The notes: a model not told the origin generated them from the sequence alone. A stretch of DNA of 64,000 nt from Bradyrhizobium mercantei (GCF_001982635.1 NZ_MKFI01000005.1:819049-883048); one strand, 5' to 3'; numbered from the stretch's first letter, positions 27,816 through 35,964 are shown. Made by a program: numbers and translations.

Positions 27816-28367
27816 TCAGGCAGTCGCCGGCTCCGCCTGCTCCGCATCGGCCATGTTGGCCTGGATCATGTGGTTGAGTGCAAAGATCGCCAGCGTGACC
27901 CACACCGGCGTCGCCGCATTGGCGCCGACCTCGAAGATGGTGAAGCCGGCGATGCCCGTGGCGAGCAGGATCTTCAGGTCGATCACGTTTCCGGTGGCGA
28001 CCTTGATCCCGTTGTCGAAGTCCTTGAAGAAATCGACAATGACCTTGGCCGTGTGCGAATGCTCGGCGAGGTACTCGGCTTCCTGCTCGATCTTGGTGGC
28101 CAGCGCGTCGATCTCGTTGGCCGGCGGCTTGTAATGGCCGCCGGTGTGATGTTCGAGCCGGCCGTGAAACTCGTCGTGCCGGTCGGTGTCGTAATGCAGC
28201 ACGACGCTTCCCGTCGCCGGATTGACGATGACGTTCTCGATGCCGGGAATCACGCTGAAGGTCTGCTTGATCTGCTCGAGCAGCTCGGGGTTTTCCTTGG
28301 CCGACGGCACCTTCATGCGAATCCGGCCCGGAATCTGATGCGCGATCTGCAACTTCATCTTGGTCAT
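27816..28367 (-). CDS. HMA2-like domain membrane protein
   Basis: A 183-aa protein. Residues 5-60 form a ferredoxin-like HMA2 domain with HQIPGRIRMKVPS, matching HSMPGRVRLSIPA at the N-terminus of the neighbouring ATPase. Neither has the CxxC of classical metal chaperones. A His-rich stretch, HDEFHGRLEHHTGGHY near 64-79, could bind metal. Residues about 129-168 are hydrophobic and likely span the membrane. AGAGGA precedes the ATG. It lies 26 nt before the ATPase start and may be its partner or regulatory subunit. Confidence 0.75.
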   Translation of the reverse strand: MTKMKLQIAHQIPGRIRMKVPSAKENPELLEQIKQTFSVIPGIENVIVNPATGSVVLHYDTDRHDEFHGRLEHHTGGHYKPPANEIDALATKIEQEAEYLAEHSHTAKVIVDFFKDFDNGIKVATGNVIDLKILLATGIAGFTIFEVGANAATPVWVTLAIFALNHMIQANMADAEQAEPATA

Positions 28368-28493
28368 CGCAATCCTCTAACCGCGTTCCAACGCCGGTGC
28401 GGGGACGCGAATGATGCCGTCGTCAAATTGCCTGCAGCGCCGGCGTCGCGAGGTCGATCATCGGCGCGCTGTGTCGCTTTACGTCCGGCCCGT

Positions 28494-28889
28494 TCAGGCC
28501 GCAGACGAAGCCCGGCCCTCTGCCGCGGCCTTGCCTTCCTGCGCCTGGCTCTCGGCCTTCACTTCCGCGACGATGTCGTTCACCTGCTCGTGGGCTTCGG
28601 CGAACATCTCGCGCGACTTCTGCGCGAACTTGTAGGTGCCGCGAACGGTGGATTTGAACAGCGGGTTCAGCGCACCGGCCAGTTTCGGCAGGTATTTCGG
28701 CGCCGCGACGGCGGCAACGCCGAGTGCAAGTCCCGGCAGCAAGGCAGCTTCGAACACGGCAGCGCCGACAGCCACCACCGCGACAACCGCAACCGTCTTG
28801 TTGATGCCGCCGCCTTCCTCGGATTCCTGCTCGGGGGCGTCATGATGGAAGGCGGTGTCGTGACTGCTACCATTGGTGTTCGGGTTCAT
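28494..28889 (-). CDS. DUF5132 small membrane protein
   Basis: A 131-aa protein with a His/acid-rich N-terminus (SSHDTAFHHDAPEQESEE, residues 8-25), a Gly/Ala/Val-rich membrane hairpin at about residues 31-62, and a basic then acidic amphipathic tail. DUF5132 proteins are found next to HMA2 and P-type ATPase genes. The layout of one membrane region plus a charged tail recalls the mycobacterial PacL-type ATPase scaffold proteins, but without sequence identity that I can see, so this is only analogy. ATG at 28889 follows AGGGAT. First gene of the five-gene operon. Confidence 0.7.
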   Translation of the reverse strand: MNPNTNGSSHDTAFHHDAPEQESEEGGGINKTVAVVAVVAVGAAVFEAALLPGLALGVAAVAAPKYLPKLAGALNPLFKSTVRGTYKFAQKSREMFAEAHEQVNDIVAEVKAESQAQEGKAAAEGRASSAA

Positions 28890-29146
28890 CTGAAATCCCT
28901 TGTGAACGCTCAACCGACTGCAGTTCCATCAATAACGGCGGATTGAAATGGATTCGTGACACTTTCATTACAGCCGTCCGACCGTTTGCGGCGGCATGGT
29001 GTCGCAGCGCAGCAGACGCGTAATTCCTGGGGCGAGCAGCAGCCGCGCCGGGCAAGTCTGCATGTTTTTATGTGTCTACATTGCCGTGATGACGCAAATC
29101 CGGCGTAAGCCGCACACTGCGTTTGTGCGTATCGGCCGCGCGACGT

Positions 29147-30316
29147 CTATCGGTCCCACGTCACCGGCAAATCCAGCAGGCCGCGAAAGGCCCAGCCGCC
29201 GATCCGCGGCGGTCTGTCGTCGATCAGGCGCAGGTTCTTCAGCCGCTCGAAGATAGCGGGCAGCGCGACGTCGGCGACCATGGCGCGCGAGGCCCAGGCG
29301 CCGGCGCAGAAATGCGGACCGGCGCCGAACGCGATGCTCTTGCTGGCGTCGCGGCGCACGTCGAACGCCTCGGGCTTGTCGAAGTGCTTCTCGTCGCGGT
29401 TCGCCGAGCCGAACATCAGGAATACGCGCTCGTTGGTCTCGAATGCGACGTCCCTGATCGTCCAGGGCTTTGCGATCCGCCGCGGCGACATCCCGATCGG
29501 CGAGATCCAGCGCGCATATTCCTCGAACACCTGCAACCACGGGATCGCGCCACCAGTCGCCAGCGCGAGCTGGTCGGGATGGGTCAGCAACGCCCACACC
29601 GTGCCCGCGATCGCATCGCGCGGTTCGTTCTGGCCGCCCGAGATCGCGAGCTTGATGTTGGCGCGCACGCTCTCCATCGGCATGTCGGTCTGCAACAACA
29701 CGCCGAGCAGGCTGAGGTCCGGCGTCTTGCGCAGCAGGGGCACCATGTCGTCGATCGCGGCGTCGATGCCCGAGGTCGCCGCATGGCAGCGCGCCTCGAT
29801 CGCGCCATCGCCGACATAATTGGCGATGCCGTCGATCATGCCCTGCGACCACGCGTTCATGTCCTGGAAGCGCATGTTGGTGAGGCCGGTGATCGATTTG
29901 AGGCATTCGGCCGAGAACGGCAGCGCGAAGGCCTGCACGAAATCGACCACGCCGTCCGGCTTCAATTCGTCGAGGATCCGCGCTGCGTGTCCCGCGAACT
30001 GCGCGGTCCAGTGCGATCTGACGGTCTTCGGCGAGATCGCCGGGAAGATCGCCTTGCGCTCGTTCATGTGCGCATCGCCGTCCTTGCGCATCATGTTGTG
30101 GCCCATCAGCTTGTTCATCAGCCCCTCGGGCTGGTGCGACGAGAACACGTCGATCTGCTTCTCGGAGATGAAGATGTCGTCGCGGTTGCACAATAGCGTG
30201 CTGCCGAGCTGCGGCACGAAGGCGATCGGCGTCTCCTTGCGCATGCGCGCCAGCGTCGGATAGGGGTCCTGCCAGAAGGCGGGGACGTCGATGTCGAAAT
30301 GGGGCGCGGTGCTCAC
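29147..30316 (-). CDS. Cytochrome P450
   Basis: A 389-aa soluble bacterial P450. The heme-thiolate motif is FGAGPHFCAGAWASR, with the cysteine near residue 337. ISGGQNEPRDAIAGTVWALL is the I-helix, although the usual AGxxT acid/threonine pair is altered to GGQNEP. The ExxR motif of the K-helix is FEEYARW and the meander follows. GTG at 30316 follows GAGATC; the ATG at 30355 has no ribosome-binding site. No ferredoxin or reductase gene is adjacent. The LuxR regulator upstream may control it. Substrate unknown. Confidence 0.87.
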   Translation of the reverse strand: MSTAPHFDIDVPAFWQDPYPTLARMRKETPIAFVPQLGSTLLCNRDDIFISEKQIDVFSSHQPEGLMNKLMGHNMMRKDGDAHMNERKAIFPAISPKTVRSHWTAQFAGHAARILDELKPDGVVDFVQAFALPFSAECLKSITGLTNMRFQDMNAWSQGMIDGIANYVGDGAIEARCHAATSGIDAAIDDMVPLLRKTPDLSLLGVLLQTDMPMESVRANIKLAISGGQNEPRDAIAGTVWALLTHPDQLALATGGAIPWLQVFEEYARWISPIGMSPRRIAKPWTIRDVAFETNERVFLMFGSANRDEKHFDKPEAFDVRRDASKSIAFGAGPHFCAGAWASRAMVADVALPAIFERLKNLRLIDDRPPRIGGWAFRGLLDLPVTWDR

Positions 30317-30424
30317 GGCGTGATCTCGGGTTGCTTCAGGTTTCGAGCCAAGCATAGGCCGGCAGGCGCCGCCGGTCTGTCCCCACCGTTGGGGACAGGG
30401 GGAGGCCGTCGTGCGGGGGCTCCT

Positions 30425-31222
30425 TCAATTCAGCCGGCGTGCCGATGCCATCAGCCGCAGCGCGATGGCGAACAGCTCGTTCTGCGAGGAGATGCCGAGC
30501 TTGTCATAGGCGCGCTTGCGATACGTGAGGGCGGAGTGCAGCCCGATGCCGAGATCGGCCGCGATCGCCTCCGAGCTGAAGCCCGAGAGGATGCGCAGGC
30601 AGACTTCCTTCTCGCGTCCGGTCAGCCGCGCGAGCGGCTCAGTGGTTGCAAACAGGGTCTTCAGCCGTTCGATCGGATCGGCGTCCGGTGCCGGATCGGG
30701 CTGGAAGTGCCGTGCTACGGCTGCGGTCAGCGCGGGCGCGACCGCGGCCAGGCGCGCGATCTGCTCGCGGCTGAAGCGGCCTTGCGCGGTGATCTGGTAG
30801 AAGTTGACATAGAAGCAGGTGTCGCCAGTCCAGATCGCCGAAGCGAACTTGTCGACGATGTCGGAATCGTCGAAGAAGATCTTGCGATAGCCGTCGCTGT
30901 ACATCCGGCGGGCAAAGGTCGGCAGCATGATCGGTGCGGCCTGCGCCTGCCCCTCGAACACCGCATCGCGGTTCGGGTCGGCCTGATGGAAATGCTCGGA
31001 ATAGGCGATCCCGAGGTCGCGCCCGGTCGGGATGTTGCCGACGTCGAGCAGGCAGGCGGCCGACCGCGGGCCGGTGAACGAGAACACCATGCAGTGACCG
31101 ACCCCGGCGACGCGGCGCAGCGCGCCGATCAGCGCCTGCGGAAAGCCGTCGCGGCCGATTGCGAGCAGCGCCGGCGTGATGTCGCTGACGACCGACGTCT
31201 TGAAGGCGAGATCTGCCTTCAT
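30425..31222 (-). CDS. LuxR-type transcriptional regulator
   Basis: A 265-aa regulator with an N-terminal alpha/beta region of unknown ligand and a C-terminal LuxR helix-turn-helix near residues 199-245, LTGREKEVCLRILSGFSSEAI followed by GLHSALTYRKRAYDKLG. The N-terminal part does not show the acyl-homoserine-lactone-binding residues I would expect, so it is probably a solo LuxR. It lies just upstream of the P450 on the same strand. Confidence 0.83.
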   Translation of the reverse strand: MKADLAFKTSVVSDITPALLAIGRDGFPQALIGALRRVAGVGHCMVFSFTGPRSAACLLDVGNIPTGRDLGIAYSEHFHQADPNRDAVFEGQAQAAPIMLPTFARRMYSDGYRKIFFDDSDIVDKFASAIWTGDTCFYVNFYQITAQGRFSREQIARLAAVAPALTAAVARHFQPDPAPDADPIERLKTLFATTEPLARLTGREKEVCLRILSGFSSEAIAADLGIGLHSALTYRKRAYDKLGISSQNELFAIALRLMASARRLN

Positions 31223-31283
31223 GGTGTCCTCCCCTAAGTTTCGGGAAGACTAGCAGCGACATCACGGGGGTGGAAGCGGCGCG

Positions 31284-31646
31284 TCAGGCGCCGGGCACCT
31301 GGTCGAGGAACCCGGTGATGCTCCTGATCCGGCCCTCCTTCAGCATGGCGAAGTCGGTGCCCTTGATCGGGCTGTCGACGCCGTCGGGCCCGAGGCCCCA
31401 GGAGAAGCGGACGTGATCGCCGAAGCCGTTCGGCTCGCCGATCAGCTTGAACGAGAAGTCCGGAAACTTCTGCTGCACGCCGGCGATCAGGGCGTCGACG
31501 CCCTCATGGCCGTCGCCGCTCATCAGCGGATCGACATAGCGCGCGTCGGCGGTCCAGTTCTCGCTCAATAGCTCGCGGCGCCGGCTCGGCGTCCGCTCGT
31601 TCCAGAGCTCGATATAGCGGCGGGCGATGGTGGCATGGTCGGTCAT
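31284..31646 (-). CDS. Nuclear transport factor 2 / SnoaL-like family protein
   Basis: A 120-aa cone-shaped NTF2-fold protein: IARRYIELWNERTPSRRREL at the start, NWTADARYVDPLMSGDGHEGVDALIAG in the middle and RIRSITGFLDQVPGA at the end. The fold suits small hydrophobic ligands or isomerase chemistry. Function unknown. AGGAGAG lies upstream of the ATG. Confidence 0.82.
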   Translation of the reverse strand: MTDHATIARRYIELWNERTPSRRRELLSENWTADARYVDPLMSGDGHEGVDALIAGVQQKFPDFSFKLIGEPNGFGDHVRFSWGLGPDGVDSPIKGTDFAMLKEGRIRSITGFLDQVPGA

Positions 31647-31740
31647 GGGGCTCTCCTTCTGATGTGCCGGACAGTGCGGCTGTCCGGACTATCGAAGGTT
31701 TGCCTGCGCCGATCGATTACCTCTGACGTCATCGCGCGAG

Positions 31741-32064
31741 CTACGGCGCGATCTTCAGCACCGCCTTCATGTTGGGATGGAAGCGGCAGTAATAGTCGAC
31801 CGTGCCGGCCTTGGTCAGAACCGACTTGACCGTCTTCTTCGGCGCGATCGTCACGTCGAAATCGCCGTTCTTCGCAGTGGCGGTGTGGGCCAGCACGTCC
31901 TTGTTGACCCATTCGATGGTGTCGCCGACCTTGGCGGATACCTCGGCCGGCGAGACCACCAGATTCTCCATCACGATCTGGATGGTGGCGGCATGCGCCG
32001 GGACCGCCATCGCGCCGAGCGCGAACAGAGCGAGCGTGGCAAGACAGCGTCCTGGCAACATCAT
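31741..32064 (-). CDS. Cupredoxin family copper protein, periplasmic
   Basis: A 107-aa secreted blue-copper-like protein. The signal peptide covers about residues 1-26 (ALGAMAVPAHA). The copper ligands are visible as AHTA (His) and YYCRFHPNM (Cys, His, Met), the amicyanin/pseudoazurin pattern. It begins 8 nt after the DUF4142 gene and is probably co-transcribed, under the ECF promoter at 32654-32682. It is likely an electron carrier or copper-related stress protein. Confidence 0.87.
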   Translation of the reverse strand: MMLPGRCLATLALFALGAMAVPAHAATIQIVMENLVVSPAEVSAKVGDTIEWVNKDVLAHTATAKNGDFDVTIAPKKTVKSVLTKAGTVDYYCRFHPNMKAVLKIAP

Positions 32065-32072
32065 GCGTCTCC

Positions 32073-32594
32073 CTACTTCAGGCTGGCCGCGACATGTTCG
32101 GCATGCTGCTGATGGCCCTGGAAGATCTTCAGCCCGGTCTGCAGCAGGCCCTTCAGCTCGGGATTGCTGGCCGAGGGGATCAGCTGCGTCTCCAGCGCAG
32201 TATTGACGGTCTTGTGGTAGGCGACCTCGTTGTCGATATAAGCCTTGTCGTAGGCGGCGCCCTTCAGCTTGCCGAGCTCGGCGAGCTTGTCGGCCGCCTG
32301 TTTCGACAGCGCCTTGCTGGTGTCGTTGTCCTCCGGCGTCACCTTCAGCTTCTTGACGAGGTCGAGCGCCTGCTTGTTCACAGCCTCATGGTCGCGCGCC
32401 ATGTCCTTGGCGAACGCCTTGACCTCCTTGTTGGACGCTTTCGTTTCCGCCTGCTTGGCGGCATTGATGTCGATCACGCCGGCCGTGTAGGCGATGTGCG
32501 CGATTTGCGGATCGGTCGGCTTTGCGCCTTGGGCCTGCGCAGCGCCGGTGAGAAGGCCGAGCGCGGCGACCGCGATGCTCAATCGAACGAACAT
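32073..32594 (-). CDS. DUF4142 domain-containing secreted protein
   Basis: A 173-aa periplasmic protein. The signal peptide is LSIAVAALGLLTGAAQAQG. The mature part is a four-helix bundle of the ferritin-like DUF4142 type, with DPQIAHIAYTAGVIDINAAKQAE and MARDHEAVNKQALDLVKKL. Family members often sit with ECF sigma factors and stress genes. The ATG at 32594 follows CAGGAGTG. First gene of an operon with the cupredoxin. Confidence 0.87.
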   Translation of the reverse strand: MFVRLSIAVAALGLLTGAAQAQGAKPTDPQIAHIAYTAGVIDINAAKQAETKASNKEVKAFAKDMARDHEAVNKQALDLVKKLKVTPEDNDTSKALSKQAADKLAELGKLKGAAYDKAYIDNEVAYHKTVNTALETQLIPSASNPELKGLLQTGLKIFQGHQQHAEHVAASLK

Positions 32595-32653
32595 GGTTTG
32601 ACACTCCTGTTGAGCCGGGCGTAGCGCACGGCACGTCGTTGCTTGCACAGGAG

Positions 32654-32682
32654 TTGGATGGCGCGGACGGGCAGAGGTTCCC
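32654..32682 (-). promoter_or_regulatory. ECF-type promoter of the DUF4142-cupredoxin operon
   Basis: On the minus strand, GGGAACC, 15 nt, then CATCCAA. The same two blocks at the same spacing precede the ECF sigma factor gene (33415-33443). GGAAC is the usual -35 core of ECF sigma factors. The -10 block lies about 60 nt before the ATG. Confidence 0.72.
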
Positions 32683-32688
32683 GAAAAT

Positions 32689-33378
32689 CTATGCTGTGAT
32701 GCCGAGCCGGCTCAGCACCGCCTCGGTCAACCGCTCGCAGCGTCTGCCCGCGAAGGGAAAGGCCTCCATCACGATGGGGCCGATTTTCCGCTCGACATTG
32801 TCGCGCAGCATGGTTCTGGCGCGGTGCAGGCGGGTCTTCACGGTTTCCGGCTTCAAGCCGAGGATGTCGGCGGTCTCCTCGACATTCATGCCCTCGATCA
32901 CACGGGTGATGAAGACGAGGCGGAACGGCTCGGGCAACTCATCGATCGCGTGCTCGACGACATGCTGGATCTCGCGCTGGGCCATGGATTTTTCCGGATC
33001 GTCGGTTGACGACAGGGGGAACTGGATGATCTCCGCTTCGAGGGCGCCGTTCGGCAGCCCGGACCACTCCACGCTGGCGTGCTTGCTGCGCAGGCGGCCG
33101 AGCGCCTCGTTGATCGCGATCCGCGACAGCCAGGTCGACAGGCTGGAGCCGCCGCGGAACTGGTCCAGATGGGTGAAGGCACGCACATAGGCCTCCTGCA
33201 CCACGTCCTCGGCCTCGTTGTCGTTGCGCAGGATGCCGCGCGCCAGCCGGAACAGGCGGCGATTATTGGCCTGCATGATGGTGCGGATCGCGGCCTCGTC
33301 GCGGGCGAGCGCCCGTTGCACGAGCTCGGCATCGCCTGAGCTGACCGGCGGCAGGGACGTGACATGGGCCTGGCGCAT
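32689..33378 (-). CDS. ECF RNA polymerase sigma factor
   Basis: A 229-aa sigma-70 family protein. Region 2 has LFRLARGILRNDNEAEDVVQEAYVRAF near residues 44-70. Region 4 has ELPEPFRLVFITRVIEGMNV, then ETADILGLKPETVKTRLHRAR. It has about 30 extra C-terminal residues. No anti-sigma gene is adjacent, so control may be transcriptional or through the C-terminal tail. The ATG at 33378 follows GAGGGCG. Its own promoter shares the motif of the downstream operon, so it is probably autoregulated. Confidence 0.9.
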   Translation of the reverse strand: MRQAHVTSLPPVSSGDAELVQRALARDEAAIRTIMQANNRRLFRLARGILRNDNEAEDVVQEAYVRAFTHLDQFRGGSSLSTWLSRIAINEALGRLRSKHASVEWSGLPNGALEAEIIQFPLSSTDDPEKSMAQREIQHVVEHAIDELPEPFRLVFITRVIEGMNVEETADILGLKPETVKTRLHRARTMLRDNVERKIGPIVMEAFPFAGRRCERLTEAVLSRLGITA

Positions 33379-33414
33379 GGCGGGATCGCCCTCATTGCTA
33401 GCGGAATAATACCA

Positions 33415-33443
33415 TTGGATGCCAGGCGGGCGCACAGGTTCCC
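33415..33443 (-). promoter_or_regulatory. ECF-type promoter of the sigma factor gene
   Basis: On the minus strand, GGGAACC-N15-CATCCAA, identical in both blocks and spacing to the site at 32654-32682. The intervening 15 nt differ, so this is not a simple duplication. Confidence 0.72.
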
Positions 33444-33483
33444 GAGAAAATGGCGGCCGGTCGAGAAATGTGCCGATCAGCGG

Positions 33484-34392
33484 CTACGGCCTGATATAGG
33501 CCTCCGGATCGCCGCGCGCGTGCGCTTCCATCGCGTCGAGGAAGCAGCGCACCTTGGCCGGGACAAATTGCCGCGCCGGCAGCAGCGCGTGCACGTTGAG
33601 CGGCTCGCAGCCGTGGTCCGGCAGCAGCCGCCGCAATTCGCCGGCCGCGACCGCGGCGCGGGTGTAGCTCGCGGTCACCCGCAGCACGCCATGTCCGGCG
33701 AGCGCCGCCTGCAGCCGGACATGGGCGTTCGAAGAGGTGAGGCGCGCGCGATCCACCGCGAGATGCTCGACGCCGCCGCCGGGCGCAGTGATCGCCCAAG
33801 GCGGATCGCTGGGGCCGGTGAGCAGCGGCAGCTTCCTCAATTCATCCAGCGAGCGCGGCTCGCCGTATTTCTCCAGCAGCGCGGGCGCCGCGAACAGGCC
33901 GCGCTCGAGGGTGAAGACGCGGCGGATCACGATGCCGGCCGACGGCAGCGGCGCCTCCAGCATCGCGAACACGATGTCGTAGTTCTCGGCGATCGGGTTG
34001 ACGATGTCGTGCTCGACGTCGATCCGGATCGCGAGCTGCGGGTAGCGGCCCATCACCGCGCAGGCGACCGGTCCCGCATGATGCGCGCCGAATTCGTAGG
34101 GTGCCTTGATGCGGAGCGTGCCGGCGACCGCGCTCGACATCGCCAGCGCCTCGCTGTGGGTGTCGTGCAGCGCGGCAAACAGCGGGCGCACCTTGCGATA
34201 GATGGTCTCGCCGGAATCGGTCAGCCGCAGGTGGCGCGTGGTCCGCTCGATCAGCCGCAGCCCGAGATTGGCTTCGAGACGCTGCACCGCAGCACTGAGG
34301 CTCGACTTGGGGTGTCCGAGCACGCGCGCGGCCGCGGTGAAGCCGCCATGCTCGACAACCTCGCAAAACAGCTCCCAGTCGCGCCACTCCAT
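33484..34392 (-). CDS. LysR family transcriptional regulator
   Basis: A 302-aa LTTR. The N-terminal winged helix-turn-helix is WELFCEVVEHGGFTAAARVLG then KSSLSAAVQRLEANLGLRLIER. A periplasmic-binding-like effector domain fills the rest. The start at 34392 (MEWRDW) fits the family; the frame extends to 34431. It is divergent from the Rieske oxygenase at 34499 and probably regulates it. Confidence 0.88.
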   Translation of the reverse strand: MEWRDWELFCEVVEHGGFTAAARVLGHPKSSLSAAVQRLEANLGLRLIERTTRHLRLTDSGETIYRKVRPLFAALHDTHSEALAMSSAVAGTLRIKAPYEFGAHHAGPVACAVMGRYPQLAIRIDVEHDIVNPIAENYDIVFAMLEAPLPSAGIVIRRVFTLERGLFAAPALLEKYGEPRSLDELRKLPLLTGPSDPPWAITAPGGGVEHLAVDRARLTSSNAHVRLQAALAGHGVLRVTASYTRAAVAAGELRRLLPDHGCEPLNVHALLPARQFVPAKVRCFLDAMEAHARGDPEAYIRP

Positions 34393-34439
34393 GGCCGATT
34401 GTCCATCCACCGGTACAGTGTGTCCAGCCAAATCGGATT

Positions 34440-34456
34440 ATCCCGATGGCCGGGAT
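34440..34456. promoter_or_regulatory. Inverted repeat between the LysR and Rieske oxygenase genes
   Basis: ATCCCG-ATGGC-CGGGAT, 6-bp arms, in the 106-nt divergent spacer. A second weaker repeat, TGCAA-N6-TTGCA, lies at 34470-34485. Either could be the LysR operator. Confidence 0.35.
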
Positions 34457-34498
34457 CACCTAACCTGATTGCAAGCAACATTGCATCGGGAGGGTGAC

Positions 34499-35566
34499 AT
34501 GGCTGGTGACGACGGAATTTTCCTGCGCAACACCTGGTACGTGGCGGCGTGGAATCACGAACTGATCGACGGCAAGATGGTCGCGCGCACCATCCTGGAG
34601 CGGCCGATCGTGCTCTATCGCGCGTCGAGCGGCAAAGTCGTCGCGCTCGACGACCGTTGCTGCCATCGCGCCGCGCCGCTGTCGATGGGGCGCATCGAGG
34701 GCGACGACATCAGGTGCATGTATCACGGTATGAAGTTCGCGGCCGACGGCAAGTGCATCCAGATTCCAGGGCAGGATTCGATCCCCGCCAAGCTCGGCGT
34801 GCGCAGCTATCCGGTGGTGGAGCGCTACAATCTGATCTTCATCTGGACCGGCGATCCGGAGAAGGCCGATCCGAAGCTGATCCTCGACTATCCGCCGCTC
34901 GAAGATCCGAAGTGGCGCGGCCTGCCGGGCTACATGCACTACAAGGCCAACTGGCTCTTGATCGTCGACAACCTCAGCGACTTCGCGCATCTCGCCTTCG
35001 TGCACACCAACACGCTCGGCGGTTCCGAGGAATATGCCTACAAGACCAAACCGGTCGCGATCGAGAAGCTGGACGACGGTTTCCGTGTCGAGCGCTGGCA
35101 CATGGGCGCCGAGCCGCCGCCCTATCACAAGAAGGTCATCCCGAACAAAACCGACCAGATCGATCGCCGCAATGTCGGCCGCATGATCGTGCCCGGCATC
35201 TTCACGCTCGACACCACGTTTGCCCCGGCGGGGCAGGGCGTAGAGAAGGGCGTCCAGGTTCCGGGTACGCGGTCCTATCGCAACGCACAGTTCATGACGC
35301 CGGAGACGCGCTCGACCACGCACTTCTTCTGGAACTACCTGCACGATTTCGACATCGACAACCCGAACATCGCGCTGTCGCTGCGCCACAGCCTCGAGGA
35401 AGGCTTCAACGAGGACAAGGACATCATCGAGGCGCAGCAGCGGGTGTTTGACGCCGATCCGGACTATCAGCTGCTGGCGATCGGCGCCGATGCGCCGTTG
35501 ACCTATTTCCGCTGGCTGTTCGCACGGAAACTCGAGGCGGAACGCACCGCCGCCCGAGCGGCCTAA
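34499..35566 (+). CDS. Rieske non-heme iron oxygenase, alpha subunit (VanA-like)
   Basis: A 355-aa aromatic-ring hydroxylating or O-demethylating oxygenase. The [2Fe-2S] Rieske ligands are CCHRAAPLS and CMYHGMKF (Cys-x-His...Cys-x2-His, residues about 54-80). The mononuclear iron site is in DNLSDFAHLAFVH near residues 153-165. Its length and layout fit the vanillate O-demethylase oxygenase group. No VanB-like reductase is adjacent, so the electron donor must be elsewhere. GGGAGGG precedes the ATG. Probably controlled by the divergent LysR. Confidence 0.88.
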   Translation: MAGDDGIFLRNTWYVAAWNHELIDGKMVARTILERPIVLYRASSGKVVALDDRCCHRAAPLSMGRIEGDDIRCMYHGMKFAADGKCIQIPGQDSIPAKLGVRSYPVVERYNLIFIWTGDPEKADPKLILDYPPLEDPKWRGLPGYMHYKANWLLIVDNLSDFAHLAFVHTNTLGGSEEYAYKTKPVAIEKLDDGFRVERWHMGAEPPPYHKKVIPNKTDQIDRRNVGRMIVPGIFTLDTTFAPAGQGVEKGVQVPGTRSYRNAQFMTPETRSTTHFFWNYLHDFDIDNPNIALSLRHSLEEGFNEDKDIIEAQQRVFDADPDYQLLAIGADAPLTYFRWLFARKLEAERTAARAA

Positions 35567-35604
35567 AGCATGATGAGTTTAGATCGAATCGCCTTCGTCG
35601 CCCT

Positions 35605-35736
35605 CGCTTCACCTCTCCCCAATGGGGAGAGGTCGATTTGCGAAGCAAATCGGGTGAGGGGCCGCAGCTCGAACGAGGGACTGTAACCCCTCACCCGGCG
35701 CTGCGCGCCGACCTCTCCCAAGGGAGAGGTGAACCT
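35605..35736. repeat. Long palindromic repeat, TTCACCTCTCCC family (copy 2)
   Basis: Nearly the same sequence as 23405-23537: arms CTTCACCTCTCCC and GGGAGAGGTGAAC, inner hairpins GATTTGC-GAA-GCAAATC and GGCGC-TGC-GCGCC. Confidence 0.88.
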
Positions 35737-35901
35737 CCGCTGCCGATCCCGCGCAACCCAATCTCGTCACGCGCTAGTTGGAGCGGCCGGCGGCCCTCTT
35801 CCGGGCCGGAAGTCATCCCGGGGTCGCGAGATCGTGAACCCCGGCATGGCCGCCACTGCCTTTGATTTGGCGTAGAACCTTCGATCTGAATTCGTCGGTT
35901 C

Positions 35902-35915
35902 TTGATCGGGGTCAA
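35902..35915. promoter_or_regulatory. FixK/FNR-like box upstream of the PHA-synthase-like gene
   Basis: TTGA-TCGGGG-TCAA fits the TTG(A/C)-N6-(T/G)CAA consensus of FixK2/FNR-type activators. It is centred about 56 nt before the ATG at 35965. An overlapping palindrome, GGGTCAA-N4-TTGACCC, could instead be the real operator. Such boxes arise by chance about once per 16 kb, so this is suggestive only. Confidence 0.4.
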
Positions 35916-35964
35916 GGTTTTGACCCGTGCCGTCCGAACCATGTCGGCGGCGATCAGTCGGTGA

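Larger units (their letters stand above)
35567..35964. other. 398-nt intergenic stretch: repeat plus regulatory region
   Basis: The first part holds the TTCACCTCTCCC repeat. The rest, 35737-35964, has no gene that I can support. It contains a FixK/FNR-like box at 35902-35915 and an overlapping palindrome, GGGTCAA-GGTT-TTGACCC, at 35909-35926. Confidence 0.7.

Noticed and set aside
28905..28927. EcfG-like promoter GGAAC-N14-CGTT before DUF5132
   Set aside because: The spacer is 14 nt; general-stress EcfG promoters need about 16-18.
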